From contig OZ018320.1 in NCBI GenBank assembly GCA_963969495.1, forward strand, positions 73,018,245 to 73,082,244: a stretch of 64,000 nt of DNA, given 5' to 3'. This document shows, piece by piece, positions 21,498 to 33,060 of this stretch. How positions within the stretch are numbered: the stretch's first letter is position 1; each line of letters begins with the position of its first letter. The notes under the pieces are model-generated. The model did not search any database, was not told the DNA's origin, and was given only the letters and a program-made list of their open reading frames with translations. The position numbers and the translations under genes were made by a program. Origin of the DNA: Ceratothoa steindachneri (Eukaryota; Arthropoda; Malacostraca; Isopoda; Cymothoidae).

Positions 21498-21845
21498 AAT
21501 TCATTTAATATTCAGTTGGATCCCCTTTTGCTTCAATTACAACCATGATTCTTCGTGTCATGGGTTCACCAAATATTCACAAATTTCTGATGCAAAATCT
21601 TTCCCCACTCAGCTTGTAATTTTTCACACAGCTCTTTTATTTGTAGTTGTGGTACTTCTTATTGCTTTTCCAAACACTCCCCTCAAGTGTTCTATTAGAT
21701 TTAAGTCCGGACTCTGTGGTGGCAACTCCATTAGGGTGATTGGCTCCCATTTCTTCAAACTCATTCTCGGTGTGGTTGGATCTATGGCATAGAGCATTGT
21801 CATTCTGAGATATAACTTCATTTTCTCGTGTTATGGGATGCAATT
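21495..21845 (-). pseudogene. Tc1-like transposase, C-terminal fragment
   Basis: The minus strand reads ISQNDNALCH (equivalent of the second catalytic Asp, QDNDPKH), then in another frame PPQSPDLNLIEHLRGVFGKAI (the third acidic residue, SPDLNPIE), and finally MTRRIMVVIEAKGDPTEY, the usual C-terminus ending EAKGG.TKY. At least two frameshifts and a stop. The N-terminal DNA-binding part and terminal repeats are not seen. Confidence 0.8.
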
Positions 21846-22199
21846 TCTGGAGAAATGACTCTAAAACTTGGGAAAACTTATTGGTATAAGTTATGTCCTT
21901 CCCTACGCTCTAATATTCGTGGTTCGGATCCCACGTTGAACAGTAGGACCGCACTGAGAATTAAAAGGAAGCTTAATGAGTGTAGGTGGGTGGTAAAACG
22001 CCTACCATTTTTTTGCCACTCATTTCTTTTGTACACCTCAAATCGAGAGATTGGGCGCCTAGAAGCAGTAGCTAAAACCTTAAGCAAAGTCAACAGATCT
22101 AAGTCGCGTGCTATCAATTATTCTGACTTATGACCTCATGATCTTACGACCTTCAAAACTTTCAAAGAGTGGGGTAATCCGATTCATATTTAGTTTTTT

Positions 22200-22447
22200 T
22201 TTAAATTTCTAGGATTAACCTTGTGATAACCTTGAAAATTATATCAATCAAAAGAGTGTAAAACAACATAATGGTTTCAAATTTCGTTCAAATCGGCCGA
22301 ATAGTGACGATTTTATTGCCAAATAATTCGAGGACTAACCATGGGAGGCCCTTGACAATTATATCATTCAAAGGAGAATGTAAAACAACATAAGAGCTTA
22401 AAATTTCGTTAGAATCGGCTGAATAGTTACGATCTTATTGCCAAAAA
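22200..22447. repeat. About 122-bp tandem repeat, two copies
   Basis: Two head-to-tail units share ATTATATCA, AATGTAAAACAACATAA, AAATTTCGTT and GAATAGT.ACGAT.TTATTG. Parts of the same unit flank the TAGCC array at 43674-43778 and 44795-44905, so it is a dispersed satellite-like family in this genome. Confidence 0.7.
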
Positions 22448-22995
22448 CCTATTAGAAGGTAAATGGTTGCCATCAGACATAGTAACTTGTGGAGTTTCGT
22501 GCATGGGACTAAAAAGTGAGGTAGTTTATTTTTGGAGCGATAATTCTAATTTTTGTGATTTCAAATATGGGTCAATCCTTTGAAATTGATTGATAAGTAG
22601 AGAGTTTAGCCCTTGGATCGTTTTACACGTCCTGTAATTTCAGTAATACAATTAAGCAGCGTTTAATTCACTTGGTGCGCAAAGCTATAATAATCTTTTC
22701 CTATGTCGCTTCTATCTTTATTACCACAGAGCCCTCCTTATAAACATTAAATATTTTCAGATGTTGTTAACATCTTACTCTATTTACCTTCCAAGATGTT
22801 GTGGGGGAATAACGATGAAAAATTCTCTGCAGATTCTTTATAAGCCCCAGAAGTGCTTTAAAATGTCCTTTATCACAGCTAATGATATAATATTGTTTAC
22901 AGAAAACAACAGTATGTAATGGAATTTGGGAAATGGCTGGCAAAAAAAAGCCAACAAGCACGAATGCTGTGGGTTTAATGCCTCTTCTAAAAGAG
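22448..22995. other. Spacer, no feature recognised
   Basis: No recognisable coding motif. An open minus-strand frame reaches into this area from the mariner but loses transposase similarity after HDNSPR. Confidence 0.45.
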
Positions 22996-23800
22996 AGAAA
23001 GTTCGAGGGGAATTGTCGTGGAGGAGCAGTACACCGCGTGTCAACTTGCCGTGCCGCTTCTGGCGGATGCACTTCTTCAACCCAGCCAGTTCCTTGGCGT
23101 AATATTGGCCTGTGATGGTCCTTCCACGAGGTGCATAGTCCACCATCAACACTCTCTCAGAATCCCAGAAGATGGTGGCCATGATCTTCCAGGCTGAGGG
23201 TTGGGTCCGGAACTTGATGGGGGTCGGAGAGTCCCTGTACTTCCAGGCCATGCTTTCGAGCTTGGTCTCAGGATCCCAGTGATGGACCCACGTTTCATCA
23301 CCTATCACTATGCGTGACTCGAATCCCACCGGGTCTTAGTTGTACAAGAGCAGCAGCTCCTCCGAACTTTGACGATGTTGAAGTCGATCATGGGGCGTGA
23401 GGTTTCTAGGGACCCAACGGGCAGAGACCTTGGTCATGGCCAAATTGTCGTGGATGATGTTGATAACACTTCCATGTGATATTCCAAGTTCTCGCTCGAT
23501 TTCTTCGACCTTCACCCGTCAATTTTCGAGGATCATCCTCTCCACACGGGCTACATTGTCCTCGATGGTCACGTCTGACGGGCGTCATGGACGGGGGTCA
23601 TCTTCAAGGGACTCACGACCATGGCGGAACTCCCTATTCCAGCGAGCAATGGTTCCATAGGAAGGGGCGGTGTCGGTGTACACTGCAACCATGCGTTCAT
23701 TATCTCTTTTGCATTCTTGCCTTCCTTAGTCAAAATTTGATCACTGCGCGGTGCTCAACCTTCTCCATTGTTGACAAATTTGTGACTGACGATCTGCGAT
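22996..23800 (-). pseudogene. Mariner transposase (N-terminal and catalytic middle)
   Basis: In minus-strand order: a decayed N-terminal leader, a helix-turn-helix region, SARWVPRNLTPHDRLQ near 23400, a frameshift and stop near 23335-23345, then RIVIGDETWVHHWDPETK (first catalytic Asp, about 23290), MATIFWDSERVLMVDYAPRG, ITGQYYAKELAGLK and GVLLLHDNSPR (second catalytic Asp, about 23005). The third Asp and the C-terminus are missing. Family knowledge places this in DD34D mariners. Inactive because of truncation and broken frame. Confidence 0.85.
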
Positions 23801-23947
23801 CAGCTACTGCTTTTTTGAATATACGAGGCAGGAGCGTGCGGCTGCAGGTCCTGACTTGCCATAACTTGTCCTAACACCCCTTACAAACAGCCACCACCCT
23901 TCCTCTGTTTTTCCCTATCGATTCGCAAAACTTATTGCCGCACCTCG
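22996..23947 (-). mobile_element. Mariner, 3'-truncated (minus strand)
   Basis: The intact 5' terminal repeat lies at the right end (TTCGCAAAACTTATTGCCGC...CTCG) next to TA at 23948-23949. Homology runs leftward to about 22996, just after the second catalytic Asp region, where unrelated sequence begins. This copy keeps the central part that the copies at 11926 and 30002 have lost. Confidence 0.85.
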
Positions 23948-23949
23948 TA

Positions 23950-25125
23950 TGAAGCTAAAATACAAATTAAAATGACAAACACAAACTATAAATCCATAAT
24001 AACAAAAAATATTTTCCTTGAGTTGATATAACTTTATTGAGTTTTATTCGAAATCAAGTTTTTAATTAAGTTTATTGATAACTTATTAAGTTGGGCACTT
24101 CTGAGTTATTTTTTGATTGCATTAATTTGTCACTGTCTTACCCAAGATATTGGAAGTAAAACTTTTCCGGTTCTTCTACACTTTAATTTAAGTTAAAGAT
24201 GACTTAACACGTTGACCACAAGTTAGGTCATATATGGTAGGTACACTGGAAGCTTTTGCAAGCCACACTTTTTTATAGTTGGGTCTAAAATCTCGCGGAA
24301 TTACACTATGTCAATAATTCACCCAAGGTGTTTTTTTGACCTCGGGTTATTTTTTTAAAATCTTACCTCTATATCTCCGCTAATATCAGAAAATGTACCA
24401 GAAATTGTACGAAAATTCAACTGTAAATTATCTACCGCAATACATATTATCAACGCTCAACGACGCCATTAAAATATACCCTCGCTCATGCTCCATGCCT
24501 TCATGCCCTAGCAAGCAAAAAGCCACCCATCACATTTCCCTTGTCACGCATAGCATTAGACTGCATGTGTAACATATGGACCTGTCAGGGTCCCGCTCCA
24601 TGCAGAAGTACCCAAGCACCCATCCTCACAAACCCATTCCAAACATATCTATCATCCACTTTTCTCTCCGTCAGCCTTTTCCCTCTCAAACACTCAGTGA
24701 ATCAATCTGGGTACCTTTTACACCGGCTTCAAACTCTTTGTCCACCATAACATTCTCTTGAATATTCTTTTCTCAAACATACTATTCCTATCCATTGTTC
24801 TCACATAGTAATACCACCTCACAATCCTCAGTCACATCCTCATTCACACCTTGCCTCACCTTATATGAACACCATACCCATTCATTCATGACTCTACCTA
24901 TCCTTCTTTCACTCACCATTCGTCTCAAGATGTCTGTTAGTGTATTTTCAGGAATTTTTCTCAGTAGTACTTATTTGGCCATTTATGAATAGGCTATAGC
25001 TGCCAAGTTTCTGATGGCAAAAGATGTATCGGTAATAAAGGTGGGTGATTAGTTTTAGTTGATGATTGCACCGCAGCTTTGACTGGCTGGCCCTCGTGTG
25101 GCATGAGAGAGATGTTTCTCAAGGG
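23950..25125. other. Spacer, no confident feature
   Basis: AT-rich to mixed sequence. A C/T-rich stretch at 24530-24910 translates on the minus strand to MVSERRIGRVMNEWVW and similar phrases. These faintly recall the reverse complement of an arthropod LINE, but there is no RT motif to confirm it. Confidence 0.4.
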
Positions 25126-25129
25126 TCGA

Positions 25130-28000
25130 CATTGAATGAAGTGAGGTTGAGAAAGTGATATAGACCCATTAATTCGATGTCATGTTGTTTTATGTTTGTC
25201 TGGGTTGTTTTGTGGTTAGAAGTGGCCTGGTTACGGCAAGTAGGATTACTCGAAGTATCTCTGTGTAGTTTGTTCTTGGAGATTTGCACTACATAGAATG
25301 TCATGGATGGCTTGGGTTTCGCGTACTATGGAGAACTTGTGTTCTGTTGAACTCGAGTTGTGTTGTATGGCTACGACCTTTGTTTCAGTGTAAGTGGTTT
25401 ATTGGGGTGCTGCGGGTGCAGCCTGTGGTGTGGCGGAGTGCATTGTTTTGTGGCTTACTCGTCTGGTGAGGTGAGTGGATGCAAGATTGGGTCTCCAAGC
25501 CGTTGAGACTTGAGATTGAGAAAAGGATATACTCTTGTAAATGTAGACGATGGAATCACTGGATTACCAGAATGTGATTTCTTATGAGTGCTCAGAATGT
25601 GTTAATTTATGTGTTAGCTAAAATTGTGGTGTTTCATACATATTGTTGGAAAGCTATCCCAGCATCCAGTGTGATTCAGAGCACTGTGGGTGTTCTATTG
25701 GAGGATTGGATTGTTTGATACAGTGATGTGGGTGAATTTGTCGTTCTCCTATTATGGGGTTGTCACAGCTATTGTTTGAGTTTTGGGGTGTAGAGTAGTG
25801 GATTACAAGCTGCTCGAGTGTTCTTTGACTGTTCGGAGGTGGTGGTGACATCATGGACATAGCTATTGAGTTTGACGTTGGGGTGTCATGGAAGAAAATA
25901 ATGGGGGAGCAGAAATCTCTGTAGAACTCCATTGTATTGTGCATGTAGAGGCATAAGGTAATCCTTGGTGTATTACTTGTGGTTGTCGGCTTTTGATCAA
26001 CTAGAGGTGGTTGACTGTGGTGATTATAATCTTTTCTTTCGTGGTGGGGGAGGTTGGTTGAAGCCTTCTTATATAAGCTTGGTAAGTTTTGTCGCACACT
26101 GCTTTTGTCTACAGTTTAGTGGTTGTTAAGTGCAATTTAGCGAATTAGTGCTACGCGGTATCTATTGAGATAGATGGGATGATTTCGTTTACTACTAGAT
26201 ATTCCATGATTTTGGAGATAGTGAGAAAATAGGTCGGTATGATACGGGTTCATTTGGTCATTTAATTGATTTGGGGAAGGGTATTAGTGGGCTGATTTCC
26301 AACATCTGAAATAGGCTTCTGGGAGAAGATACATTGGTTTAATATTTGTGTGAAAGGGTTAAAGCCTCTTGGGCATAAGTCGTTTTGGTGAATATCTGAT
26401 ATGTTGTCAAGACCAAAGAGGAAGGGGTTCATGCCGTATAGCATCGGATAACATTTCGGTGAACATACGAGTAGCATAGTCTGTTGTAAGTAAGTGTAGG
26501 TGTTTCTTTGTAGCAGTGTGCGGGAAGTCTGCTGCTCTGTTACAAATTTTATTGTTAGAGCTCCAGTAAATGGATTCGCGGGTATCCTTTTCTCCATTGT
26601 TAGAGTTCCCAAGTCTTCTGGTGTTTTGTTCAGAATTTACGTCTTTTTGTGACCCAGATGGCATTAGAAGGTTTGCTAGCATTCTTTTTGTTTTCATTGA
26701 AATAGTGTTTGAATGTTCCCTGTTATGACTTTAATTTTGTCCTTGTCTGTCGTTGTTCTGAATGTTTGCTGGCATTTTTCTTTGTTGTTGAATTAGTTTT
26801 TGAATGTTCCCTGTTATGATTTTAATTTTGTCCTTGTCCGTAGTTGTTCTCGTAGGTTGTCTCTAGTTTTGTAAGATGTCATATTTCCGTAGAAAACTTA
26901 AGATTATTGTGTGTTAGGTCTCCCTACGCGATGTCTTTGTTGCTTTCTTTTTACAGTATGTTAGTAAAGTATGTGTAGGATTTGTTTATGTTACTAATAC
27001 ATATAGTCGACTGTTTAGTCCAGGAGTTTTGTTCAATATAATTGGTGAAATAGTCCAAGTGGGCTTGGCTTTATTTAGTGTAAGTGCTTGGGGGTATGTG
27101 CTTCTAAGTGGAAATTTGATGATGCTTGGGAGATGGCCAGAGCATAGGGTAATGTTTAAATTACAAGTTGTTTTGGTAGCAAGGTTTGGTAAGATAACGG
27201 TTTAGTCCAGGGAGGTATCATGAGAATGAGTGTAGAATGGTTTCCTAGTGGATTGAGGTAGTGGGGGAGGGGGAGGTCAGTATGAATAGATGGTTTAGGT
27301 TTTCTAAGATATTTGGATTTTTTGTGTCTATGTACCTGGATAATAACTATGCAAGGTCGATGTCAGAGAAATTACCAACAACAATGGTGTTATCCAGCAG
27401 TGTTGAGAGTTTGTCCAGTGATGGCTTGTTGTTTGTTGGTAGGATATGGTTGGAGATATGTACATATATATGTATGTAGAAGTTCTTGATCTGTGCTGTG
27501 GGAGTTTTGATTTATATTTGGGTTAAATTGTGAAATGAAGGCTGCGTTTACTTTAGAGGAATTTGTAAATGGGATGTTATATCCTATGGAATTAAAGCCC
27601 AGACTCCGTCGTTTCTATGTCTGTCTCTCATAATGCACGTGTAACCAGGTATATTGTAGTTCATGATGTCACATGTTGAGTGTTTATTTCGATTGTGTTT
27701 TGAGGGGTTCATGGTCTCCGGAGTGGGTTGATGAATGAGATGGGTATTGGTACGGGATGTTGTGTATTGGTTGGCCGTGGGTTGTTTTGGCATGTACGAG
27801 TAGGAGAAGGGTCTCTAGGTGAAGAACTAGTGGTGTTTGTGCTTATGCCTGTATGGTTTGGGCATGTGGCGCAAATGATAGTGTGTCGTATGAGTGAAGC
27901 ATAGCCCGGAAGCCAGTACAGCGTGCGGTATAGTGGGACCAGCTTCCGCAGCTTGCACACTGTATTGTAGATTGACCTCGATTCAAGGACAGTCTACTGA
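25130..28000 (-). pseudogene. Decayed non-LTR retrotransposon (zinc finger, endonuclease, RT)
   Basis: Frames are heavily broken but collinear on the minus strand. Near 27950-27830 a Cys/His-rich stretch (CKLRKLVPLYRTLYW, ICATCPNHTG) resembles the zinc-finger N-terminus of some LINE proteins. NIPGYTCIMRDRHRNDG near 27640 and TIVVGNFSDIDLA near 27380 are APE-endonuclease motifs. RT traces come later, and LDAG.AFQQYV (about 25660) with LRHTTGCTRSTPINHLH (about 25410-25460) and LHSTRNPSH match the region after the RT palm. No intact catalytic box is readable. Clade not assignable; probably Jockey/I-group. It is much older than the other LINEs here. Confidence 0.65.
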
Positions 28001-28284
28001 AGAAAAATATAGAGCCTGAGCTGGGATTTACTTGATGTCACCGAATGTAATTGTGTGTTGTGCGATGTAGCACGTTTCCGCCCTTGCGCTTGTTTTGAAA
28101 AGTGCAAGGGGGCGATGTTTGAGTGATTGGGTGTGGTAAGAGCCATTGGGGCCGCGGCTCTAGGGCAGCGACCCTGAGGTTTGCGTAGTATGGGGAATGA
28201 AGCTGTTAGATATGGTTTATTTTTCATTTCTTAGAGCTTCTACCGAAGTGAAGGCGTCGACCTAGTCTACTTCCTGCTGCACCC

Positions 28285-28965
28285 CACTCTCTGACATAAT
28301 GGGAGCCCCGTAGTCGCTAGCCTTATTTTCCCTGGCACAATGGTTCTATCACAGCATCCTTCCACTCTTCAGGTACTGCTAGTATTTTATAGGCTTTACA
28401 GCTCAACTACCAGGAACACATTATATAACACAGTGACTGACATTGGTTTAGCATTTTTATGACTATATCACACACTTCGCAGCACTTACATCCCTGAAAA
28501 TACTTATCGGTTCTATACCTTGATACACCACCCTGTTTACACTCTTGAACCAATTCATATGGATATTCGCTTTGTCTTTGGTAGCCACATTATACAACTG
28601 AGAAGATTATTCTAGCCAATTAGTTTTTACCTACTACTTCTTCACAATTTCTCAGCTATTCTGATAGATAATGTTTACACACTTATTCTTCATTGTATTT
28701 CTTACTGCTTTCCTTTTTGTCCAAAGTAACTGCCTGTTTCTCTCTGGATCCTCATTCATCTTCCTTCCCAGTGCTCCCTTTCTGCGTTCTTAGTCTGCCT
28801 AATTATTCGTTTTACCTCTTTTTTCGCCTCTTTTATCATAGATTGCATTACGCATACATCTGACATTCTCATATCTGGGATTCCGAAAGTATGTCAACAG
28901 TAATTTTCCATCTTCATTTCACGTCTAGCCCAGTCATATAGAGCTTTAAAGATATTTTTTAGTTT
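28285..28965 (-). pseudogene. RTE-like LINE fragment (before the RT palm)
   Basis: The minus strand reads MRMSDVCVMQSMIKEAKKEV and RIIRQTKNAERELWEGR near 28860-28780 (linker between endonuclease and RT). Later come traces of the K..GPDGI block, and at 28340-28375 AVPEEWKDAVIEPLCQGK, matching the VPEEWK..VI.P.YKGKGD motif of RTE-type RTs. Multiple stops and frame changes. The palm with the catalytic Asp pair is not present here. Confidence 0.65.
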
Positions 28966-29052
28966 CTATAAATTATGTTAAGAAACACAATTTAATTTGC
29001 ATAAATTATAAAAAAACAAAGAATTATGTTAAAATATAGAACAAAGAATACT

Positions 29053-29107
29053 GTCGTGGTATACGGTCGAGTATGTATGTACCTTTGCTCCGTACATGAA
29101 TAACTCC
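29053..29107 (-). mobile_element. LTR end of a Gypsy remnant (left copy)
   Basis: TGTCGTGGTATAC and the following bases to AATAACTC match 32799-32853, after which the two diverge. At the right copy the adjacent sequence reads, on the minus strand, TTGGTGTCAGG, the leader typical of Gypsy elements after the 5' LTR. The match is therefore taken as the 3' end of a minus-strand LTR. Length of the LTR not resolved. Confidence 0.5.
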
Positions 29108-29999
29108 GTTCCACTTTTCTATAAGAGTGCTATATTTTTACTTTAATTCATTAACCAGGTAGAATTTTTAATATTATATATCTATTGCCATTTGCAGCGT
29201 TTCGAGGATCTAATTAAACAACTAGGGCAAAAATATACTTTTAATTAAATAAAAAAATGAGGTATTAACTTTAACTATACCTAATGCTATAATAAGACGA
29301 TCTAAATAAAAAATAATACTACCAATGAGTACTACGCGATGGTTGACGAAAAATTCAATTTAGCACGCAATGGAAACTAACGAACATGAATAAGTTTTGG
29401 ATTCCTTTTACCTTTAACTAAGAGAAAGACTGGAGTTGGACGACCTTGAACGAGAACTTCTTCGATGCGATGATTAGATACGCGTTTGACTGGACGTGAG
29501 ATTGGCTCGGCAAACAGCTGATTATCTCTCTGGGTGAAAGAGACGCTTGGTGAGTCGATTCGAGAAAAACAGCTGATGCTTAGCCCAAGGTAGGTGGGGA
29601 GTGGATGGCAATGCTTATTGACTTGAAGATGTAAGCGAGGGGATCATGGATGTACGGGTTATTCAAATTTGTGTTACACTTGCGGGGTTCTCGATGATAG
29701 GAGTTGACCAAGAGGTGAATCTTTTCTAGAATGGGCATTCACGTTGGTATTCCTCAATGGTGAGGGTTATCTCTGTTTTTATTCAGAAAACTGAGATAGG
29801 GGGTTTCTCTGAACGAGATTGGTATGAGAGTGGGTGTCGATACCACTGGTCTACTCCTCTAAGTGACCAAAGGAACAGCCTCAGGCAGAAAAATTCTGCT
29901 CGGTTCCACTGTCTTCTTGATTCTCGGTTTTACTCCGGGGATGCTCTTCTTCTCCTGATTGCTACTCCGATTCTCTTTTCATTTCTCCAGATGGAACTA
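29108..29999. other. Probable decayed LTR-element interior or spacer
   Basis: No coding motif recognised. It lies between the two LTR-end matches and left of the nested mariner, so it may belong to the Gypsy remnant. Confidence 0.35.
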
Positions 30000-30001
30000 T
30001 A

Positions 30002-30834
30002 CGAGGGGCGGTCAATAAGTTTTGCAATTCAGATATAAGCAAACTAGATAGGAGGAAAAGTCTCTTATTATTTATCAATATAACTACCCTCGACTTCAAT
30101 GCACTTGCACCACTTGTCCCTGAGGCTTCGAATTCCCAACAACCAGAAATCTCCCGACTGCTGTTCAATCCACTCCTGGACGGCGAGCTGGACATATTCA
30201 TCGTCCTTAAACCGGCGTCCACGCAGTGCAGCCTTGAGCTGGCGGAATAAAAAGTAGTCACTAGGGGCAGATCTGGACTCTAGGGGAAAGGTTGAGCTCC
30301 TCGAATCCGCACTCGCGCAGGGCAGCTTGTGCAACTCTGGCCTTGTGGACCTTGACGACGTTGAAGTCGGTCATGGGGCGTGAGGTTTCTAGGGACCCAA
30401 CGGGCAGAGACCTTGATCATGACCAAATTGTCGTGGATGATGTTGATAACACTTCCATGTGATATTCCAAGTTGTCGGTCGATTTCTTCGACCTTCACCC
30501 GTCGATTTTCGAGGATCATCTTCTCCACACGGGCCACATTGTCATCGTTAGTCACGACCATGGCGGAACTCCCTGTTCTAGCGAGCAATGGTTGCATAGG
30601 AAGGGGCGGTGTCGGTCTACACTACAACCATGCGTTTATAGATTTCTTTTGCATTCTTGCCTTCCTTGGTCAAAAATTTGATCACTGCGCTGTGCTCAAC
30701 CTTGTCTATTGTTGAAAAATTTGTGACTAACGATCTGCGATCAGCTACTGCTTCTTAAATAGACGAAGCAGGAGCGTGCGGCTGCATGTCCTGACTTGCC
30801 CTACCGATTCTCAAAACCTATTGACCACCCCTCG
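30002..30834 (-). mobile_element. Internally deleted mariner (non-autonomous), complete ends
   Basis: Both terminal repeats are present: left CGAGGGGCGGTCAATAAGTT and right ...CTATTGACCACCCCTCG. TA duplications lie at 30000-30001 and 30835-30836. Length is 833 bp. The internal deletion has the same junction as the copy at 11926-12761, which suggests this deleted form transposed as a family of its own. Confidence 0.88.
30068..30715 (-). pseudogene. Mariner transposase remnant with deleted catalytic core
   Basis: The minus strand carries the N-terminal helix-turn-helix parts (DNVARVEKMILENRRVKVEE, RQLGISHGSVINIIHDNL, SARWVPRNLTPHDR), then jumps in a shifted frame to VHKARVAQAAL-equivalent DNA and the C-terminal LRGRRFKDDEYVQLAVQEW and CIEVEGSYI. 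The first two catalytic Asp regions are gone. The right side (N-terminal coding and leader) is duplicated in tandem at 30934-31243. Confidence 0.82.
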
Positions 30835-31243
30835 TATATACTCGTACGTCGATTATCTCATGGTGGGGAGGGAAGTGGAGACGAGGGCGCACCTTTAAGC
30901 CTCTCTCCTAGAGCATAAATTTTCAACGTTGTGACAACCATGCGTTTATAGATTTCTTTTGCATTCTTGCCTTCCTTGGTCAAAAATTTGATCACTGCGC
31001 TGTGCTCAACCTTGTCCATTGTTGAAAAATTTGTGACTAACGATCTGCGATCAGCTACTGCTTCTTAAATAGACGAAGCAGGAGCGTGCGGCTGCATGTC
31101 CTGACTTGCCCTACCGATTCGCAAAACCTATTGACCACCCCTCGTATATACTCGTACGTCGATTATCTCATGGTGGGGAGGGAAGTGGAGACGAGGGCGC
31201 ACCTTTAAGCCTCTCTCCTAGAGCATAAATTTTCAACGTTGTG
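30624..31243. repeat. 310-bp recent tandem duplication
   Basis: 30624-30933 and 30934-31243 are nearly identical; I see two single-base differences (TCTATT/TCCATT and TTCTC/TTCGC). The unit contains the mariner 5' leader, its right terminal repeat and about 100 bp of flanking host DNA. The duplication therefore happened after insertion and was not caused by transposition. Confidence 0.95.
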
Positions 31244-31945
31244 ACCATTTGCCCTTTTGGTATACGTCGGAGAAAGTGAAATTTCGTCTATTTGGCGAAA
31301 ATAGACATTAACAATCGTAGGGGACAGTGAGCCTGTTCATAGATTTTTATTCTAAAGGCTATCCCACCCTCCTATGTTTATATTAACGGACTCCGAAATC
31401 TGCTGATTGTAATCCTTCTTTGCGAGCGATGCTCGAGGATGTTTGGTGCAGCGGGGCAAAGGGGAAAGGGGGTAAAGTATCAGCCCAATGGAACGTAACC
31501 GTTGACGCTGTATAAACAAACTAGCTTGTGTTTATCCTCGTGATATTTATCCCCCCCCCTCACATCTCCTCCCTTCTAAATAAGGTAAATAGCGGGAGAA
31601 CTCAGGTGCAAAAAAATAAACGACAAAAAAAAACCGCATGTCTTGGAATACAACTCGAAGTCCAACTGTTACCGTGAAAATAGAGTTGTCAAGCATCATA
31701 ATAAACTAAGACTTATTCACATTGTACGCACAAGTGCGCAAGTACATAGGACAGGTGAACGGCGGACTTTAACCTTGCCTCGTAAGGCCAAGCAGTCCGG
31801 ATCACACAACTCAATTTAAAAAAAACAACAATTACAACAAAGAGCAAGAAAAAAAACTGAATATTAATCTGTACCTAGGAAGTTAATTCCTTACACAAAT
31901 ACACACTTAACACATAAATATATACACAAAAAAATGGTTTTAGGA
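31244..31945. other. Unassigned sequence inside Gypsy remnant
   Basis: No recognisable domain on either strand. Contains C-runs near 31553 and A-runs near 31608-31630. Confidence 0.4.
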
Positions 31946-31949
31946 CTAA

Positions 31950-32290
31950 CGGGAGTTTAATTAACCCTCGGTGGGGGTTCAGCTCAAGTTATCGGCTATA
32001 CAATTATCGGAGTCTTTTATATAGTTTATAGTAAATTGGTTCTACATGAACAATAGACTTCATCGCATTAGTTTGCCGTTCTGGCTTTGGCTGTTAGTCA
32101 AATATGACAGAGGCCAGTGATTGAATTCCACGTTAAACTCACGACCTTTTAAATAGAAATTGAATTTCTTTATTCCCCAAATTATGGCTAGCACTTCCTG
32201 TTCTATAGTTGCATAAGCTATGGGAAAAGGGGTACCATGCTCTTCATCTTGTACCAGGACACAACCGATTCCTTCTTTCCGCTTGCGCCT
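31950..32290 (-). pseudogene. Gypsy-type RNase H domain remnant
   Basis: The minus strand reads EGIGCVLVQDEEHGTPFPIA near 32260, then YATIEQEVLAIIWGIKKFNF, YLKGREFNVEFNHWPLSYL, NGKLMR and INYIKDSDNCIADNLS. These match the RNase H of Ty3/Gypsy pol (the E.E.LAI.WA..KF..YL.G..F...TDH.PL block, with TDH changed to FNH). A small deletion removes the residues before YATIE. RT and integrase are not found, so the element is internally deleted. Confidence 0.8.
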
Positions 32291-32643
32291 GTTCTCTATT
32301 TTTCCCTCTTTCTACCCTCTCTTCTTCTAGGACGTAGGCAACTAGTTCTTTCATTGCTGGTCCAAGAATTTGGCCTTGTCGGTGGAGCCTTTCGAACGAC
32401 GACATTTTACCCATGTCCGTCAAAAACTCACCGATGTACGCTAAAGGTACTTATGCAACCACGAAACAGGTAGCGTTCTGCCTAACCCAACCTTACCACC
32501 GACACTTTCTGTTAATTGGAATACTACAAAAACTAATTAACACCATTAACGGACTAACCACAATCCATTAACAAAAAATTATAGACCGACTTTATCCTCT
32601 TATTATGTTTAATTTTCCTCGAACGCTTAGGCACAAATTTGTT

Positions 32644-32798
32644 ACTAATCAAGGGGATTCAACACAATCAACTATTATTGAGTTCTTCTAAATATCCAAA
32701 AACCTGTCACCAATTTAAATGTTACTAATCAAGGTGATGAACCGCAATCAACTATTATTGAGTTACTCTAAATACTCCAAACCTGACACCAATTTTAA
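32644..32798. repeat. 78-bp tandem duplication in the Gypsy leader
   Basis: Two copies of a unit beginning GTTACTAATCAAGG and ending ACCTG(T/A)CACCAATTT. It includes the primer-binding-site-like leader (minus strand TTGGTGTCAGG), so the leader is doubled. Confidence 0.8.
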
Positions 32799-33060
32799 TG
32801 TCGTGGTATACAGCCGAGTACGTATGTACATTTGCTCCGTACATGAATAACTCACATGTTGGAGATAGGAAGTTGCACGCTAAGGAAGATAGAGCATTGT
32901 CGCTCACGCAGTGCCGCTTCTGGTGCGCTGGTGGAAGGTAGTGTTTCTTTTTGACTCCGCGTGTGTTGTGCTTAAAAGTGTGTTTGTATTTTTGAATGTA
33001 ATAAAGTGTAGAATTTAATTCATGTTTTTTTTTGTTCGTTTATTAATTAATTATTGGAGT
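32799..33060 (-). mobile_element. LTR of Gypsy remnant (right copy, approximate extent)
   Basis: On the minus strand the sequence ends ...GTATACCACGACA and is followed by TTAAAATTGGTGTCAGG, an LTR/leader border. The right end is not determined, and only the first 55 bp can be matched to the left copy. The plus strand shows an AATAAA at about 33002. Confidence 0.5.

Noticed and set aside
22838..22995. Extension of the mariner frame past HDNSPR
   Set aside because: Similarity to transposase stops there; the following residues match nothing I recognise, so the truncation point is placed near 22996.
24541..24992. C/T-rich plus-strand frames as possible host exons
   Set aside because: No domain motif or convincing splice pair. 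The minus strand looks faintly LINE-like, so no call is made.
25654..26097. 147-codon minus-strand open frame rich in Pro, Ser and Asn
   Set aside because: It sits inside the decayed LINE, is kept open by AC-rich composition, and has no independent domain.
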